A DNA stretch of 64,000 nt from Streptomyces antimicrobicus (GTDB lineage: Bacteria; Actinomycetota; Actinomycetes; Streptomycetales; Streptomycetaceae): contig NZ_JAJAUY010000013.1 of the NCBI RefSeq assembly GCF_020532625.1, positions 19,721-83,720 of the forward strand, given 5' to 3'. Positions 7,023 to 15,947 of the stretch are shown here, one piece after another (the first letter of the stretch is position 1; each line of letters begins with the position of its first letter). A program made the translations under genes and the position numbers. A model generated the notes under the pieces. The model searched no databases, had not been told where the DNA came from, and saw only the letters and a list, made by a program, of their open reading frames with translations.

Positions 7023-8324
7023 TCAGCGAGGATCGTTCGCCCGCGCAGCAGTCGCGATCTCCGACAGCACGCGGTCCGGGGAGCCCCCCGGAGCCACCGC
7101 CTTGCCGATGTTCTGCTTGATGTCCTCGCTCACGCCCGGCCACGACTTCTTGCCCGCCGGGTACAGCCGCGAGCCCGGCAGCGCCTGCAGGAACGTCTTC
7201 AGCTGGGCGCTGTTGCCGCCCGTGCTCGCGTTCGTCGCCCGGTAGCCGCTGGTGGTCACCGGCAGCAGGTCGTACGTGCTGGTGAACGCGGTCTGGTTCT
7301 TCGCCGTGTACACGAAGTCCAGGAACAGGCCCGTCTCCTTGCGGTGCTTGTTCTTGAACGCCATCATCCAGTCGGCCACGCCCATGCTCGGCTTGTCCGA
7401 GCCGTCCACCGTCGGCATCGGCACCATGCCGAAGCGGACCCCCTTGGCCGCGGCCTGCTTCAGCAGCGTCGGGTGCCCGTTGAGCATGCCGACCTCGCCG
7501 CGCGTGAACGCGTCGAACGCCGCCTGCCGGTCCAGCTTGCCCGGCTCGACCGGCCCGGTCAGGCCCTGGCCGACCATCCGGTCGCGCAGGAACTCGAAGG
7601 TCTTGACGTTCTCCGGCGAGTCGATCGCGTACTGCTCCTCGTTGTCGGTGTAACCGCCACCGCCCGCCAGCAGCCACATCATCGTCTCGGCCTGGGCCTC
7701 CTCGCGGCCCAGCGGCAGCGCGAACGGCGTCGGCACGTTCGCCGCCTTCAGCTTCTTGGCCGCCGCCTCCAGGTCCGCCCACGTCCTGGGCGCCCACGGC
7801 CGGCCGCCGGCGGTGATCCCGGCGTCCGCGAACAGCTTCTCGTTGTAGAACAGCAGCCGGGTGCTGGCCACGAACGGCATGCCGTACTGCACCCGCTTGA
7901 CCTTGCCGGCGTCGGCGAGCGGCGCGAGGAAGTCCGCCTCGGTCTGCACGGCGAGCAGCTCGTCGGTGGTGTAGAGCTTGCCGTCGGCGGCGTAGTCGGC
8001 GTAGGCGCCGATCTGCGCGATGTCGGGGGCCTTGCCCGCCTTGACCATCGCGGCGACCTTGTTGTCCACCTCCGACCAGGAGTACACGCTCACCTCGACC
8101 TTGACCCCGGGGTGGTCCTTGGTGAACTCGCCGGCCAGCTTCTTCCAGTACGCCGCCGACGAATTCGACGGATTGTCGCCGTAGTCGGCCGCCACGACCC
8201 GCAGGGTCACCTCGTTGTCCCCCGTGACGCTGCCGCACCCGGCCAGCGTCACGGTCAGCGACAACGCCGCTCCCGTCGCGGCCAGGCCCAGGTAACGATT
8301 GCGACTACGGCTCCGGCCCATCAC
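7023..8324 (-). CDS. Orphan extracellular sugar-binding lipoprotein (ABC importer)
   Basis: A 433-residue family 1 solute-binding protein. It starts with a basic N-terminus and hydrophobic stretch ending in the lipobox LAGC (residues about 27-30), so it would be lipid-anchored outside the membrane. The body shows the usual features: an FTKDHPGVKVEV strand, GKAPDIAQIG, PWAPRTWADLEAAAKKL, and a Trp/Gly-rich WLLAGGGGYTD segment. No permease or ATPase genes adjoin it; MsiK (27119-28207) is the likely ATPase for such systems. It diverges from nagK-nagA, with two DasR-like operators between them, so an amino-sugar ligand is the best guess. The ligand is not identifiable from sequence. Confidence 0.88.
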   Translation of the reverse strand: MMGRSRSRNRYLGLAATGAALSLTVTLAGCGSVTGDNEVTLRVVAADYGDNPSNSSAAYWKKLAGEFTKDHPGVKVEVSVYSWSEVDNKVAAMVKAGKAPDIAQIGAYADYAADGKLYTTDELLAVQTEADFLAPLADAGKVKRVQYGMPFVASTRLLFYNEKLFADAGITAGGRPWAPRTWADLEAAAKKLKAANVPTPFALPLGREEAQAETMMWLLAGGGGYTDNEEQYAIDSPENVKTFEFLRDRMVGQGLTGPVEPGKLDRQAAFDAFTRGEVGMLNGHPTLLKQAAAKGVRFGMVPMPTVDGSDKPSMGVADWMMAFKNKHRKETGLFLDFVYTAKNQTAFTSTYDLLPVTTSGYRATNASTGGNSAQLKTFLQALPGSRLYPAGKKSWPGVSEDIKQNIGKAVAPGGSPDRVLSEIATAARANDPR

Positions 8325-8371
8325 AGCTCTTCGTCCATCCCGACGTTGTACGTACGATCCTCGTAAGGTCT

Positions 8372-8387
8372 ACAGGTCTACACCACT
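8372..8387. promoter_or_regulatory. DasR-responsive element (dre)-like operator
   Basis: ACAGGTCTACACCACT matches the dre consensus ACTGGTCTAGACCACT at 14 of 16 positions. It lies about 50 bp upstream of the sugar-binding protein gene and about 115 bp upstream of nagK. DasR is the GntR-type repressor of GlcNAc/chitin metabolism. Confidence 0.65.
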
Positions 8388-8458
8388 TGAGTTCCGCCGT
8401 CACGCCCGATGCCCCGACCTGCGCGCCGACTTTGTATGGCCGCTCAACAAAACCCTGC

Positions 8459-8474
8459 AATGGACTAGACCTTT
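8459..8474. promoter_or_regulatory. Second dre-like operator next to nagK
   Basis: AATGGACTAGACCTTT read on the minus strand matches dre at about 12 of 16 positions, including the GGTCTAG core. It ends 28 bp upstream of the nagK GTG, in position to repress nagKA. Confidence 0.6.
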
Positions 8475-8502
8475 CCCCGCCGAGCACGCGAGACTGTCCC
8501 CT

Positions 8503-9444
8503 GTGAAACCCGTGAAACACGTCATCGCCCTCGATGTGGGCGGCACCGGGATGAAGGCCGCCCTCGTCGCCGAGGACGGCACCCTGCTGCACGAGGCGCG
8601 CCGCGCGACCGGCCGCGACCGGGGCCCGGAGGCCGTCGTCGAGTCGATCCTCGACTTCGCCGCCGACCTGCGCGACCTCGGCACCGAGACCTTCGGCCGG
8701 CCCGCCTCGGCCGCCGGCGTCGCCGTCCCCGGCATCGTCGACGCCGAGAACGGCATCGCCGTGTACGCGGCGAACCTCGGCTGGCGCGACGTACCGCTGC
8801 GCGAGCTGCTCGGCCGGCGCCTCGGCGGCCTCCCGGTGGCCCTCGGGCACGACGTACGCACGGGCGGCCTCGCCGAGGGCCGCATCGGCGCCGGCCGGCA
8901 CGCCGACCGCTTCCTGTTCGTCCCGCTCGGCACCGGCATCGCCGGCGCGATCGGCATCGCCGGCCGCATCGAGGCCGGGGCGCACGGCTACGCGGGCGAG
9001 ATCGGGCACATCGTGGTCCGCCCCGGCGGCCCCGACTGCGGCTGCGGCCAGCGCGGCTGCCTGGAGACCCTGGCCTCCGCCTCCGCCGTCTCCAGGGCCT
9101 GGGCCGCCGCCAGCGGCGACCCCGGCGCCGACGCCGCCGACTGCGCCCGGGCCGTGGCCGCCGGCGACGTACGCGCCCACGCCGTGTGGCGGACGGCGGT
9201 CGACGCCCTCGCCGACGGCCTGGTCACGGCGCTCACCCTGCTGGACCCGCGCACGCTGATCATCGGTGGCGGCCTCGCGGAGGCCGGGGAAACCTTGTTC
9301 ACACCGCTACGGACGGCCGTCAAGGAGCGCGTGACGTTCCAGCGGCTGCCCCACATCGTGCCGGCGGCCCTCGGGGACACCGCCGGCTGCCTGGGCGCAG
9401 GGCTGCTCGCCTGGGACCTACTCGCCACGGAGGTAACCGCCTGA
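8503..9444 (+). CDS. nagK: N-acetylglucosamine kinase (ROK family)
   Basis: A 313-residue ROK sugar kinase. The ATP phosphate loop is ALDVGGTGMKAA near the N-terminus; the catalytic base lies in GHD; the glucosamine-site motif is GYAGEIGH; the zinc motif CGCGQRGCLE follows directly. In S. coelicolor the equivalent gene next to nagA was shown to be the GlcNAc kinase. The start is GTG at 8503, with a second in-frame GTG at 8512 as the alternative; the long ORF upstream has no support. The stop overlaps the nagA start (TGATG), so the pair is translationally coupled. Confidence 0.9.
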   Translation: MKPVKHVIALDVGGTGMKAALVAEDGTLLHEARRATGRDRGPEAVVESILDFAADLRDLGTETFGRPASAAGVAVPGIVDAENGIAVYAANLGWRDVPLRELLGRRLGGLPVALGHDVRTGGLAEGRIGAGRHADRFLFVPLGTGIAGAIGIAGRIEAGAHGYAGEIGHIVVRPGGPDCGCGQRGCLETLASASAVSRAWAAASGDPGADAADCARAVAAGDVRAHAVWRTAVDALADGLVTALTLLDPRTLIIGGGLAEAGETLFTPLRTAVKERVTFQRLPHIVPAALGDTAGCLGAGLLAWDLLATEVTA

Positions 9445-10595
9445 TGTCCGGACGCGCACACAGCACCGTTCTCTCCGGCGCCAGGGTGGTGCTGCCCACC
9501 GGGACCGTCGTCGGCGGCCGGGTGATCGTCGAGGGCGCCCGCATCGCGGGCAGCGCCCCGGAGGGCGCCGAGGTCCTCGACCTGTCCGGGCACTGGATCG
9601 TCCCCGGCTTCGTGGACATCCACAACCACGGCGGCGGCGGCGCCTCCTTCACCTCCGGCACCCAGGAGGAGGTCCTGCACGGGGTGCGCACCCACCGCGC
9701 GCACGGCACCACCACCCTGGTCGCCTCCACCGTCACCGGCGAACTGGACGAACTCGCCCGGCGCGCCGCGCTGCTGGCCGAGCTGACGCAGGCCGGCGAG
9801 ATCGCGGGCATCCACTTCGAGGGGCCGTTCATCAACCCCTGCCGCAAGGGCGCGCACAAGGAGGACCTGCTGCGCCACCCCGACCCGGCGGAGGTGCGCA
9901 AGCTCGTCGACGCCGCCCACGGCGCGGCCCGCATGTTCACCCTGGCCACCGAACTGCCCGGCGGGCTGGACTCCGTACGGCTGCTGGCCGAGCACGGCGT
10001 GATCGCGGCGATCGGCCACACCGACTCCACCTACGAGCAGACCCGCCAGGCCATCGACGCCGGCGCGACCGTGGCCACCCACCTGTACAACGCGATGCCC
10101 GGCATGGAGCACCGCGCGCCCGGTCCGATCGCCGCGCTGCTGGAGGACGAGCGGGTCACCGTCGAGCTCATCAACGACGGGGTGCACCTGCACCCGGCCA
10201 TGCTGGAACTGGCGTTCCACCACGCCGGCGCCGCCCGGGTCGCCCTGATCACCGACGCCATGGACGCGGCCGGCTTCGGCGACGGCACCTACCACCTGGG
10301 CCCGTTGGAGGTCGAGGTCAAGGACGGCGTGGCCCGGCTGGTCGAGGGCGGCTCGATCGCCGGGTCCACGCTCACCCTGGACACCGCCTTCCGACGGTCC
10401 GTCACCATCGACCGGCTGCCGGTGGAATCGGTGGTCCAGGCCATCTCGGCCAATCCCGCCAAGCTCATCGGCCTGTACGACGAGGTGGGTTCGCTGGAGC
10501 CCGGCAAGTACGCCGATCTCGTCGTCCTCGACGAGGACTTCGCGCTCAAGGGCGTCATGCGGCGCGGCGCGTGGGTGGTCGACCCGCTGCGCTGA
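9444..10595 (+). CDS. nagA: N-acetylglucosamine-6-phosphate deacetylase
   Basis: A 383-residue amidohydrolase that removes acetate from GlcNAc-6-P to give glucosamine-6-P in the cytoplasm. The metal-site HNH (FVDIHNHGGGG), IHFEGPF, GHTDSTYEQ, HLYNAMPGMEHR, INDGVHLHP and the catalytic ITDAMDAAG motifs are all intact and in family order. The length is normal. The ATG overlaps the nagK stop by one base, making a nagK-nagA operon controlled through the dre-like sites upstream. Confidence 0.95.
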   Translation: MSGRAHSTVLSGARVVLPTGTVVGGRVIVEGARIAGSAPEGAEVLDLSGHWIVPGFVDIHNHGGGGASFTSGTQEEVLHGVRTHRAHGTTTLVASTVTGELDELARRAALLAELTQAGEIAGIHFEGPFINPCRKGAHKEDLLRHPDPAEVRKLVDAAHGAARMFTLATELPGGLDSVRLLAEHGVIAAIGHTDSTYEQTRQAIDAGATVATHLYNAMPGMEHRAPGPIAALLEDERVTVELINDGVHLHPAMLELAFHHAGAARVALITDAMDAAGFGDGTYHLGPLEVEVKDGVARLVEGGSIAGSTLTLDTAFRRSVTIDRLPVESVVQAISANPAKLIGLYDEVGSLEPGKYADLVVLDEDFALKGVMRRGAWVVDPLR

Positions 10596-10688
10596 GCGGG
10601 TAGGCGTGGCCGGGTGGCCGGACCGGGGACTGGGCCGGCCGCCCGGACTTTGGCATGATCCCGGCACCGAGATTCTCCGGGGGGTGCC

Positions 10689-11606
10689 ATGATCCTGACC
10701 GTCACGCTCAACACCGCGCTCGACGTCACGTACCGCGTGCCGAGGCTGCTTCCGCACACCTCCCACCGCGTCTCCGAGGTGATCGAACGGCCCGGCGGCA
10801 AGGGCGTCAACGTCGCCCGGGTGCTGGCCGCGCTCGGTCACGAGGTCACCGCGACCGGCTTCGCCGGCGGACCGGTCGGCGAGGTGCTGCGCTCCCTGCT
10901 GGCGGACTCGCCCGGTGTCACCGACGCCCTGGTGCGCTGCTCGGGCACCACCCGGCGCACCCTGGCCGTGGTCGACTCCTCGACCGGGGACACGACCCAG
11001 TTCAACGAGGCCGGACCGTTCATCGAGGCCGTGGAGTGGGCGGAGTTCCTCAACGGCTACAACCGGCTCGTCCGCCGGGCCCGGGCCGTCGCCCTGTGCG
11101 GCAGCCTCCCGCCCGGCGTGCCGGTCGGCGCGTACGCCGTCCTGGTCCGCACCGCCCGTACGGCCGGGGTGCCGGTCCTGCTGGACACCAGCGGTGAGCC
11201 GCTGCGCCGCGGCGTCGCGGCCCGCCCGGAGATCATCAAGCCGAACGCCGCCGAACTCGCCGAGCTCACCGGCTCCCGCGACCCGCTCCCGGCCACCCGC
11301 GACGCCCGCCGCCGCGGCGCGCACGCGGTGGTCACCTCGCTCGGCCCCGACGGCCTGCTCGCCGTCACCCCCGAGGGCACCTGGCAGGCGGCCCCACCGC
11401 GCACGCTGGCCGGCAACCCCACCGGAGCCGGCGACTCCGCCGTCGCCGGCCTGCTGTCCGCCCTCGCCGAGGGCCTGGACTGGCCCGAACGCCTGGCCCG
11501 CGCGGTCGCCCTGTCGGCGGCGACCGTCCAGGCCCCGGCGGCGGGAGAGTTCGACCCCCGCACCTACGAGGAGATGCGGGGGTCGGTGAAGGTCACCCAG
11601 CCCTGA
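10689..11606 (+). CDS. PfkB-family sugar-phosphate kinase (1-phosphofructokinase/tagatose-6-P kinase type)
   Basis: A 305-residue ribokinase-like kinase of the LacC/FruK subgroup. N-terminal signature: RPGGKGVNVARVL. C-terminal ATP-site signature: GNPTGAGDSAVAG, with the catalytic Asp. GGGGGG lies about 6 nt before the ATG. It sits 93 nt downstream of nagA, so it may belong to the amino-sugar regulon, which would favour a tagatose-6-P or amino-sugar-phosphate role. The exact substrate cannot be told from sequence; 1-phosphofructokinase is the main alternative. Confidence 0.82.
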   Translation: MILTVTLNTALDVTYRVPRLLPHTSHRVSEVIERPGGKGVNVARVLAALGHEVTATGFAGGPVGEVLRSLLADSPGVTDALVRCSGTTRRTLAVVDSSTGDTTQFNEAGPFIEAVEWAEFLNGYNRLVRRARAVALCGSLPPGVPVGAYAVLVRTARTAGVPVLLDTSGEPLRRGVAARPEIIKPNAAELAELTGSRDPLPATRDARRRGAHAVVTSLGPDGLLAVTPEGTWQAAPPRTLAGNPTGAGDSAVAGLLSALAEGLDWPERLARAVALSAATVQAPAAGEFDPRTYEEMRGSVKVTQP

Positions 11607-11627
11607 GGGGCCGGAGCTCCGTGAGCG

Positions 11628-12650
11628 CTACATGCGCTCCAGCCACAGCTGGTCGAGGTTGACGTCGCAGGAGTTGCCGGGCTCGCAGGAGATCCGGACG
11701 GTGTTGCTGCCCTGCTTCAGGTCGACCTGGACCCAGGTGTTGGTCCAGCCCTTCTCCCAGTCGCCGGGGGCGGCCTTCGCGAAGTTCTTCATGTTGATCT
11801 TGCGTAGGTCGGTGGCGTCGTTGAGGCGGAAGCTCATCTCGGCGTCCTTGCCCGGCACCCCGTAGGTCATCTTCAGCTTGTACGTACCGGCCTTCGGCAC
11901 GTCCAGCGTCCATGTCACCGACGCGCCGGGGTTGTTGAGACCGCCGACGTACAGCCCGTTGCCGCCCTTGGCGCCCTTGATGGTGGACTGCGGGGACGCC
12001 CCGCCGGCCAGGCTGAAGCCCGTGCCGCTCGCGTCCGCCTTGGGCAGCGGGGCCTCCGGCGACGCCGACGTGCTCGGCGCGGCGGTCGGGTCCTTGGGAG
12101 CCGCCGACGGCGTCTGGCCGCCGCCGGCCTGGTTCTGCGCGCCCTTGTCCTTGTCCTTGTCCTTGTCCCCGCCGAAGGCCAGGGCCGCGCCGATGCCGAT
12201 CGCGACCGCGGCGACCACCGCGACCGCGGCGATCAGCATGCCGCGGCGGCTGGAGCTGGTGCCGCCGCCGTGGCCGGAGCGCGGCAGCGGCTGCGCCTGC
12301 GGGGCCGGGCCGCCCTGCGGCGGGACGCCGTAGCCACCGGCCTGGAGGGTCTCCGGGGCCGGGTACTGGGGCTGGTAGCCCTGCGGCTGCTGCTGGGCGG
12401 GGACCTGCCCGCGCTGGCCGCCGTACGTGCGCTCGCCGACGGTCCGCACCTGGTTGTACGAGGTGCGCGGAACGCCGGGCTGGCCGCCGGGGTGACCACC
12501 GACCGTCGGACCCGGGTAGCCGTAACCGCCACCGGGCGGGGGCGGCGTGGCGCCGCCGGCCTGGCCGTCCGCGTAGAGGTAGCCGAACGGGTCGTCGTCC
12601 TCGGGCTGGTTGGCCCCGCCGTTCCGGCCGTTGTTCGCGGGCGTCGTCAT
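11628..12650 (-). CDS. Membrane-anchored protein with C-terminal carbohydrate-binding-like domain
   Basis: A 340-residue protein. A Gly/Pro/Gln-rich cytoplasmic tail of about 135 residues is followed by one membrane segment (MLIAAVAVVAAVAIGIGAALAF), a DKDKDKDK linker, a Ser/Pro-rich spacer and a beta-rich domain of about 130 residues. The domain resembles CBM6/CBM35 modules: NNPGASVTWTLDVPKAGTY..., SFRLND, WVQVDLKQGSNTVRI, LDQLWLE. It probably binds a polysaccharide outside the cell. No catalytic domain is visible. It converges on the PfkB kinase gene with a 21-nt gap. Confidence 0.65.
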   Translation of the reverse strand: MTTPANNGRNGGANQPEDDDPFGYLYADGQAGGATPPPPGGGYGYPGPTVGGHPGGQPGVPRTSYNQVRTVGERTYGGQRGQVPAQQQPQGYQPQYPAPETLQAGGYGVPPQGGPAPQAQPLPRSGHGGGTSSSRRGMLIAAVAVVAAVAIGIGAALAFGGDKDKDKDKGAQNQAGGGQTPSAAPKDPTAAPSTSASPEAPLPKADASGTGFSLAGGASPQSTIKGAKGGNGLYVGGLNNPGASVTWTLDVPKAGTYKLKMTYGVPGKDAEMSFRLNDATDLRKINMKNFAKAAPGDWEKGWTNTWVQVDLKQGSNTVRISCEPGNSCDVNLDQLWLERM

Positions 12651-12729
12651 CGCAGGTCACTCCTTTCGACCCCCGGGAGCCTACCTCGAACAGGCGCACC
12701 CCCGGTGATCCACCGGGGTCACCGGGGGG

Positions 12730-14463
12730 TCATCCGGCGCGCCGGTGCGCCTTGGAACGCGACCTTTTCTCGATGTACATCCGCTGGTCGGCCGAGCGCA
12801 GCACTTCCTCCGCGGACATCCCGCAGGACGCCCAGCCGATGCCGAAACTCGCGCCCACGCGGACCGCGCGGCCGTCCACCCGGATCGGCGGGATGATCGC
12901 GTTGCGCAGCCGCACGGCGAGGTCGGCGGCGTCGGCCGCGCCCAGGCCGTCGGCGAGCACGACGAACTCGTCACCACCCAGCCGGGCGACCGTGTCACCG
13001 TCCCTGACGCCCGTCGTCAGCCGCCGGGCCACCTCGATCAGCACCGCGTCACCGGTGTGGTGGCCGAACCGGTCGTTGATCGACTTGAAGCCGTCGAGGT
13101 CGCAGAAGAGGACCGCGAGCCCCTTGGTGCCGTCGTCGAGGTCGGTCGGCGCCACCGTGTGCACGTGGTGCTCGAACGCCCCCGGGACCGGCCCGGCACC
13201 GCCCGGCGCGTCGAAGGCGGCGTGCGCCTCGAAGGACCCGTGCGGCTCGTAGGGGCCCGCCTGCTCGTAGGAGCCGTGGCCGCCCCGGTAGCCGGCGTCC
13301 GACGGGAACTCGTGCTCGCCCCCCTCGCCCGCCCGGCTCTCGTACGCCGCGTCCAGCGCCTCCACGGCGGTCGCCCGGGCCGCCTGCGGCCGGCGGCACA
13401 GCCGCGCCGAGAGCCGCGAGCGCAGCTCGGCGCTGTTGGGCAGGCCGGTCAGCGAGTCGTGGCTGGCGCGGTGGGCGAGCTGGAGCTCGTGCCGCTTGCG
13501 CTCCTCGATGTCCTCGACGTGCGTGAGCAGGAAACGGGGCCCGTCGGCCGCGTCGGCGACGACCGAGTTGCGCAGGGACACCCACACGTACGTGCCGTCG
13601 CGCCGGCCCAGGCGCAGCTCGGCCCGGCCGCCCTCGGCGGAGGTGCGCAGCAGCGTGCCGATGTCCTCGGGGTGGACGAGGTCGGAGAAGGAGTAGCGGC
13701 GCAGCACCGAGGCGGGCCGGCCCAGCAGCCGGCACAGGGCGTCGTTGGTGCGCAGCAGCCGGCCGTGCTGGTCGCCGCCCATCTCGGCGATCGCCATGCC
13801 GCTGGGGGCGTACTCGAAGGCCTGCCGGAACGACTCCTCGCTGGCCCGCAGCGCCTGCTGCTCGCGCTCCAGGCGGACCAAGGCGCGCTGCATGTTCGCG
13901 CGCAGCCGGGCGTTGCTGATCGCGATGGCCGCCTGGAAGGCGTACATCTGGAGCGCCTCGCGGCCCCAGGCGCCCGGGCGGCGGCCGTTGCGGGGCCGGT
14001 CCACCGAGATCACGCCCAGCAGCTCGCCGCCGGCCGCGTACATGGGCGCGTAGAGCCGGTCCTCGGGGTGCCACTCGTCCTCGAACCGGGGATCGGGGCC
14101 GTCGGTGTGCCATTGCGGCACGTCGTCCTCGATCAGCACCCAGCCCTCGGTGTGCGGGATGAAGCGCAGGTCCCCCCACGACTCGCCCATGGTCAGGCGG
14201 CGCTCCCAGGAGGCTCGGGAGCCGACGCGGCCGGTGATGAGGGCCTCTGCGGCGGGGTCACCGGCGAAGGCGGCGACGACGAGGTCGCCGTCGGGGCGGA
14301 CGAGGTTGACGGCGGCGAGCTCGTAGCCGAGGCCCACGACGATGCCGTCCACGACGGTCTGCAGCGTGTCCGCCAGGCTCCGCGCCGTGTTGAGCTCGGC
14401 CACCACCTGGTGAAGCTGCCGCAGGGTCGTAAGACGGACGTACGGCTCCGACTCGGTCTCCAT
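12730..14463 (-). CDS. cdgB: Diguanylate cyclase CdgB (GAF-PAS-GGDEF)
   Basis: A 577-residue soluble diguanylate cyclase that makes c-di-GMP. A GAF domain occupies about residues 20-190, a PAS/PAC about 210-325, and a GGDEF domain the C-terminus. The active-site motif is ARLGGDEF, preceded five residues earlier by RDGD, a complete RxxD inhibitory site. The cyclase domain is interrupted between DSLTGLPN and FCDLDGF by roughly 90 low-complexity residues. I chose the ATG at 14463 (METESEPY) because GGGGAG lies 8 nt upstream; the longer ORF has no ribosome site. The architecture and neighbourhood match S. coelicolor CdgB, a BldD target required for normal development. Confidence 0.9.
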   Translation of the reverse strand: METESEPYVRLTTLRQLHQVVAELNTARSLADTLQTVVDGIVVGLGYELAAVNLVRPDGDLVVAAFAGDPAAEALITGRVGSRASWERRLTMGESWGDLRFIPHTEGWVLIEDDVPQWHTDGPDPRFEDEWHPEDRLYAPMYAAGGELLGVISVDRPRNGRRPGAWGREALQMYAFQAAIAISNARLRANMQRALVRLEREQQALRASEESFRQAFEYAPSGMAIAEMGGDQHGRLLRTNDALCRLLGRPASVLRRYSFSDLVHPEDIGTLLRTSAEGGRAELRLGRRDGTYVWVSLRNSVVADAADGPRFLLTHVEDIEERKRHELQLAHRASHDSLTGLPNSAELRSRLSARLCRRPQAARATAVEALDAAYESRAGEGGEHEFPSDAGYRGGHGSYEQAGPYEPHGSFEAHAAFDAPGGAGPVPGAFEHHVHTVAPTDLDDGTKGLAVLFCDLDGFKSINDRFGHHTGDAVLIEVARRLTTGVRDGDTVARLGGDEFVVLADGLGAADAADLAVRLRNAIIPPIRVDGRAVRVGASFGIGWASCGMSAEEVLRSADQRMYIEKRSRSKAHRRAG

Positions 14464-14560
14464 CGTTCGCTCTCCCCGAGACCTCGACAGCAACTCCAGG
14501 TTCGTCATCGGCGGTTCGTTGCGGTGTCCCGTCCACTGAATCACAGTGAGCTGTTCCCCA

Positions 14561-14575
14561 GGTACACAGGGTCAA
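14561..14575. promoter_or_regulatory. BldD-box-like site upstream of cdgB
   Basis: GGTACACAGGGTCAA fits the 15-bp BldD pattern nTnACnC(A/T)GnGTnAn with one mismatch (G in place of the first T). It lies about 98 bp upstream of the cdgB start. BldD-c-di-GMP is known to repress cdgB in Streptomyces. Confidence 0.5.
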
Positions 14576-14709
14576 CAAATCTTGCTCTCTGTGACTCAAG
14601 TCACACGATCGGATCATAGGAGGAGGGCAGACCTAGGGCCGCGGTCGCGGGTCGGGCTCGGGCCGGGGCCCGATGTGGGGCACGGGACGCCGAGGCTAGC
14701 GTCGGGGAC

Positions 14710-15291
14710 GTGCTGAAGACGAGCCCCTCGAACACCCTGGTGCAGCCCGGTCCGGGACCGAAGCCTCATCCTGAGGGGGTGAGCAACGACGAGTTCCGGG
14801 CCGCGATGTCCCGCCTGGCTGCGGGCGTGGTGCTGGTCACCGCGCACGAGCCGCCGCTGACCGAGGACGGCCCGCGCGGCGAGGACGTCGGGATGACGGC
14901 GACGGCCTTCCTGTCGGTGTCCCTGGACCCGCCGCTGGTCCTGGTGAGCCTGCGCGAGGGCTCCCGCATGGACGACCTGCTGGCGGAGCAGCCGCTGTGG
15001 GCGGTGTCGGTCCTGTCCGACCACCAGCGGCAGGTCGCGGGCCGGTTCGCCATGAAGGGCCGGATCAGCGACCGGCTGCTCTTCGCCGACCTCCCCCACA
15101 CGCGCGGCGCCGCCTCGGGCGCCCCGCTGATCGACGGCGCCCTGGCCACGCTGGAGTGCCGTACGGAGTCCCGGGTCGCGGCGGGCGACCACACGCTGGT
15201 CATCGGCCGGGTGCTGAGCACGGCCCTGCCGTCGCCGGAGGCCTCGCCGCTGACGTACTTCAGGGGGCGCTACCGGCAGTTGGGGGCGTAG
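14710..15291 (+). CDS. Flavin reductase-like FMN-binding protein
   Basis: A 193-residue protein of the flavin reductase / FMN-binding split-barrel family. The core begins FRAAMSRLAAGVVLVTA, followed by GMTATAFLSVSLDPPLVLVSL, the usual flavin-binding segment, and ends TYFRGRYRQL. It probably supplies reduced flavin to a partner oxygenase, but none is adjacent. TAGCGT ends seven nt before the GTG, so the transcript is likely leaderless. It diverges from cdgB. Confidence 0.82.
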   Translation: MLKTSPSNTLVQPGPGPKPHPEGVSNDEFRAAMSRLAAGVVLVTAHEPPLTEDGPRGEDVGMTATAFLSVSLDPPLVLVSLREGSRMDDLLAEQPLWAVSVLSDHQRQVAGRFAMKGRISDRLLFADLPHTRGAASGAPLIDGALATLECRTESRVAAGDHTLVIGRVLSTALPSPEASPLTYFRGRYRQLGA

Positions 15292-15352
15292 GGGCGCGGG
15301 AGCGGGCGCTGCCGTGCGGCCCGGGCGCGGACCGGCTCGGCGCCCGCGGGGG

Positions 15353-15778
15353 TCACCAGTCGCGGGAAGAGCGGTTCCGCTTGGTCTCGGAGCGGGCCTT
15401 CTTCTCCCGCAGGCGGCGTTCGTTGATGCCCCGCGGGATCTTCGTCGGGCGCCGGGGCTTGGGCGGCGGCGCGGTGGCCTCCGCCAGGAGGGCGGCCAGG
15501 CGGACCGCCGCCATCTCGCGGTTGCGCCACTGGGAGCGGTGCTCCGAGGCGCGCACGGTGAGCACGCCGTCCACCAGCCGGCCGGCCAGCCGCTCCAGCG
15601 CGCGCTGCTTCCACACCTCCGGCAGCGCCTTCGTGGCCCCGAGGTCGAACAGCAGCTCGACCCGGCTGTCGGAGGTGTTCACGTGCTGACCGCCCGGCCC
15701 CGAGGAGCGGGAGAACCGCCACGACAGTTCGGCCTCGGGCAGCACGACCGAGCCGCGGATGGGATAGGGACCAGGCAT
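15353..15778 (-). CDS. arfB: Ribosome-rescue peptidyl-tRNA hydrolase ArfB (YaeJ)
   Basis: A 141-residue single-domain class I release-factor homologue. The catalytic GGQ motif is in SSGPGGQHVNTSDSRVEL (about residue 28). The C-terminus is a basic tail rich in Lys/Arg (RRPTKIPRGINERRLREKKARSETK), the part that enters the empty mRNA channel of stalled ribosomes. It lacks stop-codon-recognition domains, as expected for ArfB. The ATG giving MPGPYPIRG is chosen. It is divergent from terD. Confidence 0.9.
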   Translation of the reverse strand: MPGPYPIRGSVVLPEAELSWRFSRSSGPGGQHVNTSDSRVELLFDLGATKALPEVWKQRALERLAGRLVDGVLTVRASEHRSQWRNREMAAVRLAALLAEATAPPPKPRRPTKIPRGINERRLREKKARSETKRNRSSRDW

Positions 15779-15947
15779 GACCCCATGATTCCGCCCCGGC
15801 CGCCGCCGCGTCACCCGCATTTCCCCCGAGTTCGACGACGGGGAACCGGCCCGGCCCCTCCCGACGTTATGGGGATGAGCGGTAACTTCACCGCGACAAG
15901 CCCGCCGCGCGAGCGCGGGCGGGAGCGAATGAGGAAAGGGACATCCC

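Noticed and set aside
8988..11324. 778-residue minus-strand ORF opposite nagK-nagA-pfkB
   Set aside because: It is a GC-skew shadow: no family match, and all three plus-strand genes have intact motifs.
12745..14619. 624-residue plus-strand ORF opposite cdgB
   Set aside because: It is the complement of a gene with complete GAF, PAS and GGDEF motifs, and its composition is Arg/Val/Gly-biased as expected for a shadow frame.
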